Assembly: GCF_002305875.1 (NCBI RefSeq)
Contig: NZ_CP022098.1
Span: 6,076,001 to 6,140,000, forward strand
Length of the DNA stretch: 64,000 nt
Direction of reading: 5' to 3'
DNA from: Cystobacter fuscus
GTDB taxonomy: Bacteria; Myxococcota; Myxococcia; Myxococcales; Myxococcaceae
The position numbers and the translations under genes are program-made. Shown piece by piece: positions 26,041-33,652 of the stretch. Within the stretch, counting starts at the first letter, position 1. The number at the start of each line of letters is the position of its first letter. The notes under the pieces are model-generated. The model was not told the DNA's origin. It was given only the letters and a program-made list of their open reading frames with translations, and did no database searches.

Positions 26041-27981
26041 CTAGCGCCCGCCGGTGTTGGTCGCCCAGAGCGGGGTGCCGCCGTCCCCGGCATAGACGAC
26101 GACGTTGCCGTCGTCCTGGACGAGCAGAAAGGCGCCCCCCCCCGGATGCCCGCCGGTGTTGGTCGCCCAGACCGCTGCGCCGACCGTCGGTTCGGTCGTG
26201 GTGTAGAGCACGAAGTTGCCGTCGGCCTGCATGTGAGCCGACTTCGCCTGCAGGCCAGCGGTATTCGACGTCCACAGCACAGTGCCCTGCGCGTCCTTGT
26301 GGACCAGGTTCCCGTCGGACTGGAAGGTGAACGTGAACCGGCCGTCAAACGACCGCATCGACTGTCCAAGGGAGAGGCTCTGGCTGTAGGTGAGTTTGTT
26401 CGACTTCACGCCCACGGCCTGCCAGGCGGCGTTCACGGCGGCGATGTCGGCCGTGCTGTACCCGAGCTGCGCGGCGGCCTGCTCAGTGGCGATCTTCGCG
26501 TCGGTGAAGTTGGCGAAGGTCTTGCCGAGCAGCAGCACCGTATTGGCCCGGTAGAAGATCTGGGCTGCCTTGGCGATGCCGATTCCGGGCACGGTGATGG
26601 TGGAGCGGCCCCGCGGATGTTGGCCGCCCTGAGACAGCAGATAGAACGCCAGGTTGGGGATCCCCGAGGCCAGATGGACATCGGTGAACGGGCTGTAGCT
26701 CGCGTCGTAGTAGTCGAGCGACTGGCCATCCTTCTTGGGGTCGTTCATGTAGCGGAGGGCATCGCCGGGCGTGCTGGGCGTATAGATCTCCTCCGCGCAC
26801 TTCCAGGTGTTGGCGCTCACCACCTTGCCGTCTCGGTACCACTCGCACACACTGCCCATGATGTCGGACATCGACTCGTTCAGGGCACCCGGCTCGGCGA
26901 AGTAGTTCAGGTTGGAAGTGGCGGACGTGACCGCATGTGTGATTTCATGAGCCGTCACGTCCTGCGCGGCGGCCATGTTTCCAAACGTCACGCCATCGCC
27001 GTCCCCGTAAATCATCTGCTGTTTCGAGCTCAGCCAGCCCGCGTTGGCGTAGTTGGATCCATAGTGGATCGAGCTCACGAGCCTGGCCCCCGCGTTATCG
27101 TAGGAGTCGCGGTTGAAGACAGCCTTGTAGCAGTCGTAGGTCCTCCCGAGCTGGTCATAGTTGGTGTTGGCCACGGGGTCCGCGACCGCCGCGCCGCCCT
27201 CCGCCCGGACGAGGGTTCCCGGGAGGGTGGTGCCGTAGTTGGCGTTGTGAACCTGCCGGTTCTTGAGCGAGTGGATGTTCGTCAGCCGCTGCACGACCGA
27301 CCCGCTCACCGCGTTGATGAGGACGTCGTCATCCACGGGCGTCCCGTCCTGGCGCAGCCCCGCCACGTTCACCCGGTACACGAGCTCCAGCTTTTCACCC
27401 GCCGGCCAGTAGACCATCCGCGGAAGCGCCTCGATCTCGAGCTGAGCGAGCTGCGCGGAGTCCTGCCTGGCCACGGCGATGGCCTCTTCGGGGCTGAGAC
27501 GCGCGTCCCGCGGCGCGTCGAGATCGGCGCGAGCGTTGCCGTGAACCGCGTAGACGGCGTCATTCCTCGTGTGGAGGACGAGCGTGCCACCCACGACCTC
27601 GCGGCCATGCTTGCGCTGCGCATAGACGAAGTGACGCTCGCCGATGTTGTCCGTGACAACCCTCTGGAAGGAAAGCTCCACGGGGTCCACACGGAACACC
27701 TTGGCCAGCGCGGTGAGGGTCGGGCGCAGCGCTCTCACTTCGGCTTCCTCGGTCCTCTTCTCCACTCCCAGCCGGATCTGACCGAAGTTTCCATTCGCGA
27801 ACGTGGGCACCTGCCTCTGGTCGGTGCCTACCACCTGGAGATTGGAAATCGTGACGCCGGGGGCCGGGTCCAGCTCGGTGCCGCCGTTGCTCTTCGCGCT
27901 TTCGTCCGCGCTCTCACAGGCCGAAAGGCCAGCCAGCATGCCCAGGAATGCAAGACCACGGAATCGCCGCAGGGTGCTCAT
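26041..27981 (-). CDS. secreted thermolysin-like (M4) metalloprotease with bulb-lectin tail
   Basis: This 646-residue lipoprotein (lipobox in MLAGLSAC) has an inhibitory propeptide (~30-260) of the FTP/PepSY type, then a peptidase domain. The zinc site HEITHAVTSATSN lies near residue 345, the third ligand Glu is in GALNESMSDIMG ~25 residues later, and the active-site His region DVHLASGIPNLAFYLL follows. After ~530 comes a bulb-type (B-lectin) domain with three QxDGNxVxY-like repeats (QSDGNLVHKD, QADGNFVLYT, QDDGNVVVYA). The protease is probably secreted and self-activated, with the lectin binding glycans of prey or matrix. The stop falls immediately after the last WATNTGGR unit. Confidence 0.9.
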   Translation of the reverse strand: MSTLRRFRGLAFLGMLAGLSACESADESAKSNGGTELDPAPGVTISNLQVVGTDQRQVPTFANGNFGQIRLGVEKRTEEAEVRALRPTLTALAKVFRVDPVELSFQRVVTDNIGERHFVYAQRKHGREVVGGTLVLHTRNDAVYAVHGNARADLDAPRDARLSPEEAIAVARQDSAQLAQLEIEALPRMVYWPAGEKLELVYRVNVAGLRQDGTPVDDDVLINAVSGSVVQRLTNIHSLKNRQVHNANYGTTLPGTLVRAEGGAAVADPVANTNYDQLGRTYDCYKAVFNRDSYDNAGARLVSSIHYGSNYANAGWLSSKQQMIYGDGDGVTFGNMAAAQDVTAHEITHAVTSATSNLNYFAEPGALNESMSDIMGSVCEWYRDGKVVSANTWKCAEEIYTPSTPGDALRYMNDPKKDGQSLDYYDASYSPFTDVHLASGIPNLAFYLLSQGGQHPRGRSTITVPGIGIAKAAQIFYRANTVLLLGKTFANFTDAKIATEQAAAQLGYSTADIAAVNAAWQAVGVKSNKLTYSQSLSLGQSMRSFDGRFTFTFQSDGNLVHKDAQGTVLWTSNTAGLQAKSAHMQADGNFVLYTTTEPTVGAAVWATNTGGHPGGGAFLLVQDDGNVVVYAGDGGTPLWATNTGGR

Positions 27982-28114
27982 CGAATGCGTTCTCCTTCAA
28001 GAGTACTGGAAGAGTACAGAAGGGATGTTTCGCACCGGGCAGGTGGGTTCCCCTCGGGTCAAATGAGCCGACGAGGTGGAAAATGATGCAGGCAATCCTC
28101 CCGTCTGGAGTGGC

Positions 28115-29311
28115 TCACGGGGCCAGGGCCTGCTCGAGATCCCCGATGATGTCCGCCGGGGCCTCCAGGCCGATCGACAGCCGGAAGACGCCGTCGCCCG
28201 CCCAGGCGCGGTAGCGCGCCAGCAGCTCCGGGGAGAGCTGGAACGAGGTGCGCTGCAGCTCGTCCGTGGGCAGGTAGAAGACGAGGCTGTGGGGCTTGCC
28301 GAGCGAGACGGCGTAGTGGACGACCTTCAACCGCTCGGCGAGGCGGCGCGCCACCGCCGGGGCATCCTCCGCCTGAAAGGCAATCATGCCGGAGGTGTTG
28401 CGCAACTGCCGGCGGGCGAGGGCCGCCTGGGGGTGGGAGTCGAGCCCCGGGTAGAGGACGTGGTGCACGCGGGGATGGTTCTCCAGGAAGGCGGCCACCT
28501 CGCGGGCCGTGGCCTCGTGGGCCGCCATGCGCTGGGGCAGGGTGGAGAGGCTGCGCAGGAGCAGCCACGCGGGAAAGGGATTGAGCACGGCGCCCAGGTG
28601 GATGAGCGCGTCCTGGCGGAGCGCGGCCAGCTCTGCCCGCCTCCCGACGACGACCCCGCCCAGCACGTCACCGTGGCCGCCGATGTACTTGGTCAGGGAA
28701 TGGAGGACGAAGTCGGCCCCGAGCGCCAGGGGTTGCAGGCCGATGGGCGTCGCGAGGGTCGCGTCGACGGCGACCCGGGCCCCGACGCCGTGCGCGAGCG
28801 TGGCCACCGCCTCGATGTCGGTCAGCTTGAGCACGGGGTTGCACGGGGACTCCAGGTAGACGAGCCGGGTATTGGGGCGCAGCGCGGCGCGCACCTGCTC
28901 GAGGTCCGAGGTGTCCACGGGGGTGACGTCCACGCCATAGCGCCGCAGCGTCCCGCGGACGAACTCGGCCGTGCCCGCGTAGCAGACGTCACTGATGACC
29001 AGGTGGGTGCCGGGCCCGAGCAGGTGCAGCAGCAGTCCGGTGATGGCCGCCATCCCACTGGCGAAGCACAGCGCGTCCTCGCCGCCCTCGAGGTCGGCCA
29101 GGCGCCGCTCCAGGGTCCGTACGGTGGGGGTCGACCACCGGGCGTAGAAGAAGGGCGACTGCTCCCCCATGTCCACGGCGGAGAAACCCACGCCCTCCGG
29201 GTGGGCGCGGAAGGTGGTGGAGAGCACCAGGGGGGTGTTGAGCGGTGCGCCTTCCTCGTCGGCCTCGTCGGCCCGAACGAGCCGGGTCCGCACATCCCAT
29301 TTCGAAGTCAT
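28115..29311 (-). CDS. PLP-dependent trans-sulfuration enzyme (Cys/Met metabolism family)
   Basis: This 398-residue enzyme belongs to the cystathionine gamma-synthase/gamma-lyase family. RARWSTPTVRTLERRLADLEG, EDALCFASGMAAITGLLLHLLGPG, and the PLP-Lys segment FVLHSLTKYIGGHGDVLGG are diagnostic; the Lys sits in SLTKYIGGH. ARRLAERLKVVHYAVSLGKPHSLVFYLPT is the C-terminal region. Which reaction it runs (synthase, lyase, methionine gamma-lyase) cannot be told from these motifs. The ATG at 29311 overlaps the stop of a 61-codon Cys-rich gene by 4 bases, so the two are translated together. Long in-frame extension to 29920 is a shadow. Confidence 0.9.
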   Translation of the reverse strand: MTSKWDVRTRLVRADEADEEGAPLNTPLVLSTTFRAHPEGVGFSAVDMGEQSPFFYARWSTPTVRTLERRLADLEGGEDALCFASGMAAITGLLLHLLGPGTHLVISDVCYAGTAEFVRGTLRRYGVDVTPVDTSDLEQVRAALRPNTRLVYLESPCNPVLKLTDIEAVATLAHGVGARVAVDATLATPIGLQPLALGADFVLHSLTKYIGGHGDVLGGVVVGRRAELAALRQDALIHLGAVLNPFPAWLLLRSLSTLPQRMAAHEATAREVAAFLENHPRVHHVLYPGLDSHPQAALARRQLRNTSGMIAFQAEDAPAVARRLAERLKVVHYAVSLGKPHSLVFYLPTDELQRTSFQLSPELLARYRAWAGDGVFRLSIGLEAPADIIGDLEQALAP

Positions 29312-29493
29312 TCGTGTGTTCCTCGCGGTTTGAAGAGGGGACAGCGCAGCACGGGCTGGGGCGGGTACTTGCCCGGCAACAGGGGGCAGAGGATGAAGGT
29401 GGACGTCTTCGTCCGCACGTACTTCGGGGGTGCCGCGCAGCGGTGGCAGAGGCTCGTGGGGAACGGCAAGGGGGATGATTCGGTGTCGTCCAC
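29308..29493 (-). CDS. 61-aa Cys-rich small protein coupled to the trans-sulfuration enzyme
   Basis: GTG-started 61-residue protein with four cysteines: LCHRCAAPP, then after 18 residues ILCPLLPGKYPP and LRCPLFKPRG. The CxxC...C...C arrangement is that of a small zinc ribbon, and the positively charged KYVRTKT between them adds weight. A strong GGAGGGAGGAG box lies 9-10 bases upstream of the GTG, and the stop overlaps the next ATG (ATGA). The frame stays open without start further up, but the RBS fixes this start. I recall similar small proteins in myxobacterial genomes but cannot name a family. A role in metal or thiol handling is only suggested by the partner gene. Confidence 0.6.
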   Translation of the reverse strand: MDDTESSPLPFPTSLCHRCAAPPKYVRTKTSTFILCPLLPGKYPPQPVLRCPLFKPRGTHE

Positions 29494-29562
29494 GGTCAGG
29501 CTCCTCCCTCCAGGGAGCGGTGACGCTACTCCGCCCAGGTTCCTTCTCGTACAGTTCCGTCC

Positions 29563-30012
29563 GTGAGGGGCGAACGCATGCGTGAAGTGCGGCGGTTCTC
29601 GCTCGCCGGGGTGGACTCCGAGCGAGGCACTTCTCGGTTGGTCCGTGACGGGCGGGTGCTCGACTTCTCCGTCGAGGGCCTGCTGCTGGAAGCGCAGCTC
29701 GAGCTGGAGGACGGCTCCTGCCTCGTGTGGTTGACCCAGGACTGTCCCTTCGAGGAGCTGCTGTCCGTGTACCTGGTGGGGCGCGAGGGCCAGCTCCTGG
29801 ACTCCGTCTCGGCCGGGGCTCCCTACACCCCTGGGATCCTCTCCATTCGGGCCGTGGGACCCGAGTGGGTGGAGTTCGGCTTCTTCGGAGACGCCCCCTA
29901 CCGGCTCCAGGTCGAGCCACAGGCCCGGTTCAGAAGATGGCTGCCCCTCGGTTGGGGGTACCATCGGTGGCTTGCCAGGCACCGGCTCACCGTCAGCAAG
30001 CTCAGTCCGTAG
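29563..30012 (+). CDS. hypothetical protein, possible myxobacterial small family
   Basis: This 149-residue protein (GTG start, or ATG 15 bases later as MREVRRFSLAG) has no signal peptide. It is rich in beta strands (LEDGSCLVWLTQDCPFEELLSVYLVGREG, WVEFGFFGDAPYRLQVEP) and ends in a basic tail (YHRWLARHRLTVSKLSP). It is divergent from the small Cys-rich gene, about 70 bases apart. No family recognised. Confidence 0.5.
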   Translation: MRGERMREVRRFSLAGVDSERGTSRLVRDGRVLDFSVEGLLLEAQLELEDGSCLVWLTQDCPFEELLSVYLVGREGQLLDSVSAGAPYTPGILSIRAVGPEWVEFGFFGDAPYRLQVEPQARFRRWLPLGWGYHRWLARHRLTVSKLSP

Positions 30013-30049
30013 GTCCATGCGCCAACGGAGCAACCGCCCCCCTCGTCGA

Positions 30050-30290
30050 ATGCACGGTGTCTCGGAGCGATGCCCACATAGAGCGTCTTGGTGAGCAATA
30101 AATGCAGACATGTTTTTTGATATGTCATTGTCTTGTGTTTGTTTGAAATTGATTGCGTGGAATCCGGTATTTTTTGTTTGTGTTTTTTTGAATAAATAAA
30201 TACAAACATCTTAAACTTGGCGATTGTTTTTTTGCAATCATTGTCATTTATTGAAGATAGGGATTGATGGAAGCATGCGCTCGGCATAGG
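30050..30290. other. AT-rich leader before the AAA+/RHS operon
   Basis: About 120 bases here (30121-30240) are roughly 28 percent GC by hand count, against about 70 percent in flanking genes. It contains T-runs, AATAAATAAATAC and short inverted pieces such as GATTG...CAATC. No coding frame is credible. It probably holds the promoter of the downstream operon, and the composition invites nucleoid-protein silencing. A sigma-54 GG-N10-GC element was looked for and not found. Confidence 0.6.
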
Positions 30291-30301
30291 ATGGGTGGCG
30301 C

Positions 30302-33300
30302 ATGGCCCCTTCCGACGCCTCATCCGGGACCCTCGAGTTCTCCACTCCGCTCCTCTGCCAACAGCTCTGGAATGGCGACTACCAGGTGTTTCCCGTGGCC
30401 GCGCCCGCCCTGACGAGCCATGCGTCCACCCTCGAGGCGTGCCTCGCGGAGCAGCGGCTGTTCCTCGAGGAGCACCTCGCCCGGATCGAGCCCGAGCAGC
30501 TCGCCCGGTTCTCCTTTCCCGAGCGGATCCGGCTGGAGATGATGGAGATCCGGGTGGCGCGCGCGGATCTCCCCAAGCGGCTCGCCACCTCCACGCTCGT
30601 CGAGTTGGCCGCGGTCGTCGTCCCGCTCGCGGCCGAGACCTGGGTCTTCGTCCCCGCGTTGGATCACACCGTCTTCGTGGGCCCGGCCCAGGACGTGCGC
30701 GAGACCGTGCGCGCCGACTTGGAGCGGTTGCTCGCCGCGCGGGAGTTGAGTGCTCCCGACTTCCTGCGGCTCCTACCTCCCCGGACCGTGACGCTCGAGA
30801 CCCTGGCGCTCACGCTCCGGCGCGAGGAGGCGGGCGACAAGGCCCTCAAGGCCCGGAAGAAGCTGGAGGAGAAGCTCCAACGCGACCAGGCCCATGAAGT
30901 GCTCCTCTCCGTGTCCGTGCCGCTGCACGACCGCGAGGACGCGCGCCATGGGCCACCGCTCCTGGGCCGGGACACCGAGCTCGCCTTGCTGTCCACCCTC
31001 GTGGGCGGTGAGAAGCGGCAGGGCGTGTTGCTCGTGGGTCCGGAACGGGTGGGCAAGACGGAGCTGCTCCAGGCGTGGATGCGCGCCGAGCGCAAGGCGG
31101 GCCGCCCGCGGCGGGTGTATGCGACGAGCGGCTCACGGCTCATCGCCGGCATGTCTGGCTTCGGCCAGTGGCAGGAGCGCGTCCTGCGGGTGATGCGCGC
31201 CGCGCGGGAGCTCGACGCCGTCCTCTTCTTCGAGAACCTGGGCGAGCTGCTCGCCCAGCACTCCACGGAGTCCGTCAACATCCCCGGCGTGATGAAGCCC
31301 TTCCTGGAGGAGGGCAGGGTGCGGCTGCTCGGGGAGCTCACCTCCGAGTCACTCGACCTCCTGGAGAACCAGCACCCGGGCTTCTTCTCCCTGCTCGCGC
31401 GCGTGCGCCTGGAGCCCCTGAGCACGAAGCAGACCCGGGAGGCGTTGCGCGCGCGGGCCGCCTGGCAGCGGCAGGCGGAGCCCTCGCGGCCCCAGTTGGC
31501 CGAGGACGCGGTGGCGCCCCTCGTGGAACTGGCCGAGCGCTATCTCCCCGGTGGCGCGATGCCCGGCAAGGCGGTGCGGCTGTACGAGGAGCTGCGCGCG
31601 AGCCTCCATCAGGTGCGCACGGGTGATGGCCAGGTGCCCCTGCTCACCCGGGAGCGGCTGTACTCGCTCTTCAGCCTCAAGACGGGCGTCCCCGAGTTCC
31701 TCCTGCGCGAGGATCGCGCCCTGCTCGCCACGGACGTCGAGGCGTACTTCCGTCGCCAGCTCGTGGGGCAGGAGATGGCGGTACGCCGGGTGGTGGAGAC
31801 GCTGTGCATGGTGAAGGCGGGGCTCCAACCCCAGGGCAAGCCGCTGGCCACCTTCCTCTTCGTCGGTCCCACCGGGGTCGGGAAGACGGAGCTCGCGCGG
31901 CTGCTCGCCACGTTCCTCTTCGGCTCACCGGAGCGGATGTTCCGCTTCGACATGAGCGAGTTCATGGACGCCTGGGCCGCCGAGCGGCTCATCCGAGGCA
32001 GTGCCCGGGGGCCCGGACTGCTCACGCGGCGGGTGCGCCAGCAGCCCTTCTGCGTGCTCCTGCTCGACGAAATCGAGAAGGCCCATCCCGCCGTGTTCGA
32101 TCTGCTGCTCCAGGTCTGCGGGGAAGGGCGGCTCACCGACACCCAGGGCCAGACGGCCTGGTTCCACAATGCCCTCATCATCATGACGAGCAACCTCGGC
32201 GTCGCGCACCGCCGCTCCCCGATGGGCATTGGCGCCGCGCCGGTGGATGACACCGAGCACTACCTGCGCGAGGTGCACCGACACTTCCGTCCCGAGTTCG
32301 TCAACCGCATCGACCAGCTCATCGCCTTCCACCCGCTCACCCCCGCCCAGGTGGAGCAGGTGGCCCGGCTCACCGTGGACAAGCTGCGACAGCGGCGCGG
32401 CCTGCTCCAGCGCGGGCTCGATCTCCAGGTGCCGCCCGAGCTCCTGTCCTCGCTCGCCGCGTCCGGCTATCACGAGGCCCATGGTGCACGAGCGCTGCGC
32501 CGGCATCTGGATCAACAGCTCGTCGTGCCCCTGGCCCGCACGCTCTCCGCCGCGGGCCCCGAGGCCCAGGGCGGTGAAGTCACCCTCCACTCCGGTCCCC
32601 AGGGGCTCTCGGTGACGTTGTCCCCGGGCAGCCCCAGGCAGACGCGTCATCAACTGGAGCGGGTGGAAGCCCTCCAGGCCGATCGGCGGGAACTCGACGC
32701 CATCCTCCGGATGGATGCCGTGGAGCGGCTCGTGGAGCAGGTACGCTTCCTCGTGGCCCAGCTCGCGCAAGGGGTCCGTCCGAACCGGGGTCCCGAGGCC
32801 CTCTCCCTCGGGCAACTGCACCATGAGCACAGCCGGCTCGATCTGCTCTGGACCCAGGTCCAGCGGCTGCGCGCGGCGCTCTCGGCCGCCGAGGAGCTGG
32901 CGCTGCTGGCCCTCTTCGAGCAGCAGGACATCTCCACCTTCGTGGAGGACGCCCGGGAGCAGTCGCGTGCCTTGCGCCGGATGCTGCCCTCGGTGCTGCT
33001 CGCCTTGCAGCCCCAGCGCGATGGCATCACGCTCATTGTCCAGGAGGCGGGGGAGACGCGTGCGCTCGACGCCTGGCTGTCGCCGCTGCTCGAGGAGTTG
33101 CCCCGCCGCGGGTGGGTGGCCGGCGGCCGCCTCTCCGTCAGCCGTCACCACAAGGACGACAAGCGCCGGTGGCGCGACGAGGTCCTCTCCGTCGAGGCGT
33201 TGTCGCGGGCCCTTGGCGAGCCCGAGCGCGCGTTCCACGAGGTGTTGTTGTCGGTCAGTGGCCCCCATGCCGGCTCGTTCCTGGCGCTCGAGGCCGGACT

Positions 33301-33652
33301 GCACCGCTTTCCCCCCACGCCACGCGACGAGCCCGTCCTGCTCACGGTCCAACCCGTGGCGATGAGGCCCCACCTGTCCCAGAAGGAGCTGGAGCTGCCC
33401 GCCATCGCCCCCCCCGCGCCCGTTCCCCTCAAGGAGCTGCGATTGATGCCCGCCGTGCGTGAGTACCAGCCCGGGGGAGACGTCGTCCTTTGCGATGGCG
33501 CGCGAACCGTCTCGCTTGGTGCCCGGGGGTATTTCCAGGACTGGGAGCACCTCCTGCTCGAACACCTCCTGCACCTGGAGCGCTCGGGAAGCTTCGATCC
33601 CGAGAGCGCTCCCTCCTTCGTCCTCGACGTGCTCCGGGCCGCCACGCCATGA
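30302..33652 (+). CDS. Hsp100-like AAA+ ATPase fused to a release-factor-like domain (protein 1 of 3)
   Basis: 1116 residues. N-terminal ~190 residues are a unique domain shared in outline with the next two proteins, not a ClpN domain. D1 (~240-440) has Walker A GPERVGKTE but a broken Walker B (VLFFEN). D2 (~510-760) is canonical: Walker A GPTGVGKTE, Walker B VLLLDEIEKAH, sensor MTSN, arginine-finger region PEFVNRID and sensor 2 GARALRR. From ~784 the chain resembles RF1/RF2: a coiled N-part, GITLIVQEAGETRALDAW, and SFLALEAGLHRF like the release-factor E-x-G-x-H-R block. The place of the catalytic GGQ reads PGGD (residues 1057-1060). ATG 3 codons after an A/T-rich leader; its stop overlaps gene 2 by 4 bases. 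Compared with ClpB (~860 aa), this is an enlarged paralogue. Function is inferred as an unfoldase-like or ribosome-linked motor. Confidence 0.8.
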   Translation: MAPSDASSGTLEFSTPLLCQQLWNGDYQVFPVAAPALTSHASTLEACLAEQRLFLEEHLARIEPEQLARFSFPERIRLEMMEIRVARADLPKRLATSTLVELAAVVVPLAAETWVFVPALDHTVFVGPAQDVRETVRADLERLLAARELSAPDFLRLLPPRTVTLETLALTLRREEAGDKALKARKKLEEKLQRDQAHEVLLSVSVPLHDREDARHGPPLLGRDTELALLSTLVGGEKRQGVLLVGPERVGKTELLQAWMRAERKAGRPRRVYATSGSRLIAGMSGFGQWQERVLRVMRAARELDAVLFFENLGELLAQHSTESVNIPGVMKPFLEEGRVRLLGELTSESLDLLENQHPGFFSLLARVRLEPLSTKQTREALRARAAWQRQAEPSRPQLAEDAVAPLVELAERYLPGGAMPGKAVRLYEELRASLHQVRTGDGQVPLLTRERLYSLFSLKTGVPEFLLREDRALLATDVEAYFRRQLVGQEMAVRRVVETLCMVKAGLQPQGKPLATFLFVGPTGVGKTELARLLATFLFGSPERMFRFDMSEFMDAWAAERLIRGSARGPGLLTRRVRQQPFCVLLLDEIEKAHPAVFDLLLQVCGEGRLTDTQGQTAWFHNALIIMTSNLGVAHRRSPMGIGAAPVDDTEHYLREVHRHFRPEFVNRIDQLIAFHPLTPAQVEQVARLTVDKLRQRRGLLQRGLDLQVPPELLSSLAASGYHEAHGARALRRHLDQQLVVPLARTLSAAGPEAQGGEVTLHSGPQGLSVTLSPGSPRQTRHQLERVEALQADRRELDAILRMDAVERLVEQVRFLVAQLAQGVRPNRGPEALSLGQLHHEHSRLDLLWTQVQRLRAALSAAEELALLALFEQQDISTFVEDAREQSRALRRMLPSVLLALQPQRDGITLIVQEAGETRALDAWLSPLLEELPRRGWVAGGRLSVSRHHKDDKRRWRDEVLSVEALSRALGEPERAFHEVLLSVSGPHAGSFLALEAGLHRFPPTPRDEPVLLTVQPVAMRPHLSQKELELPAIAPPAPVPLKELRLMPAVREYQPGGDVVLCDGARTVSLGARGYFQDWEHLLLEHLLHLERSGSFDPESAPSFVLDVLRAATP

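Noticed and set aside
30181-30240. Sigma-54-like promoter in the AT-rich leader (TTGGC...TTTGCA)
   Set aside because: The GG and GC pairs are 13 bases apart instead of the required 10.
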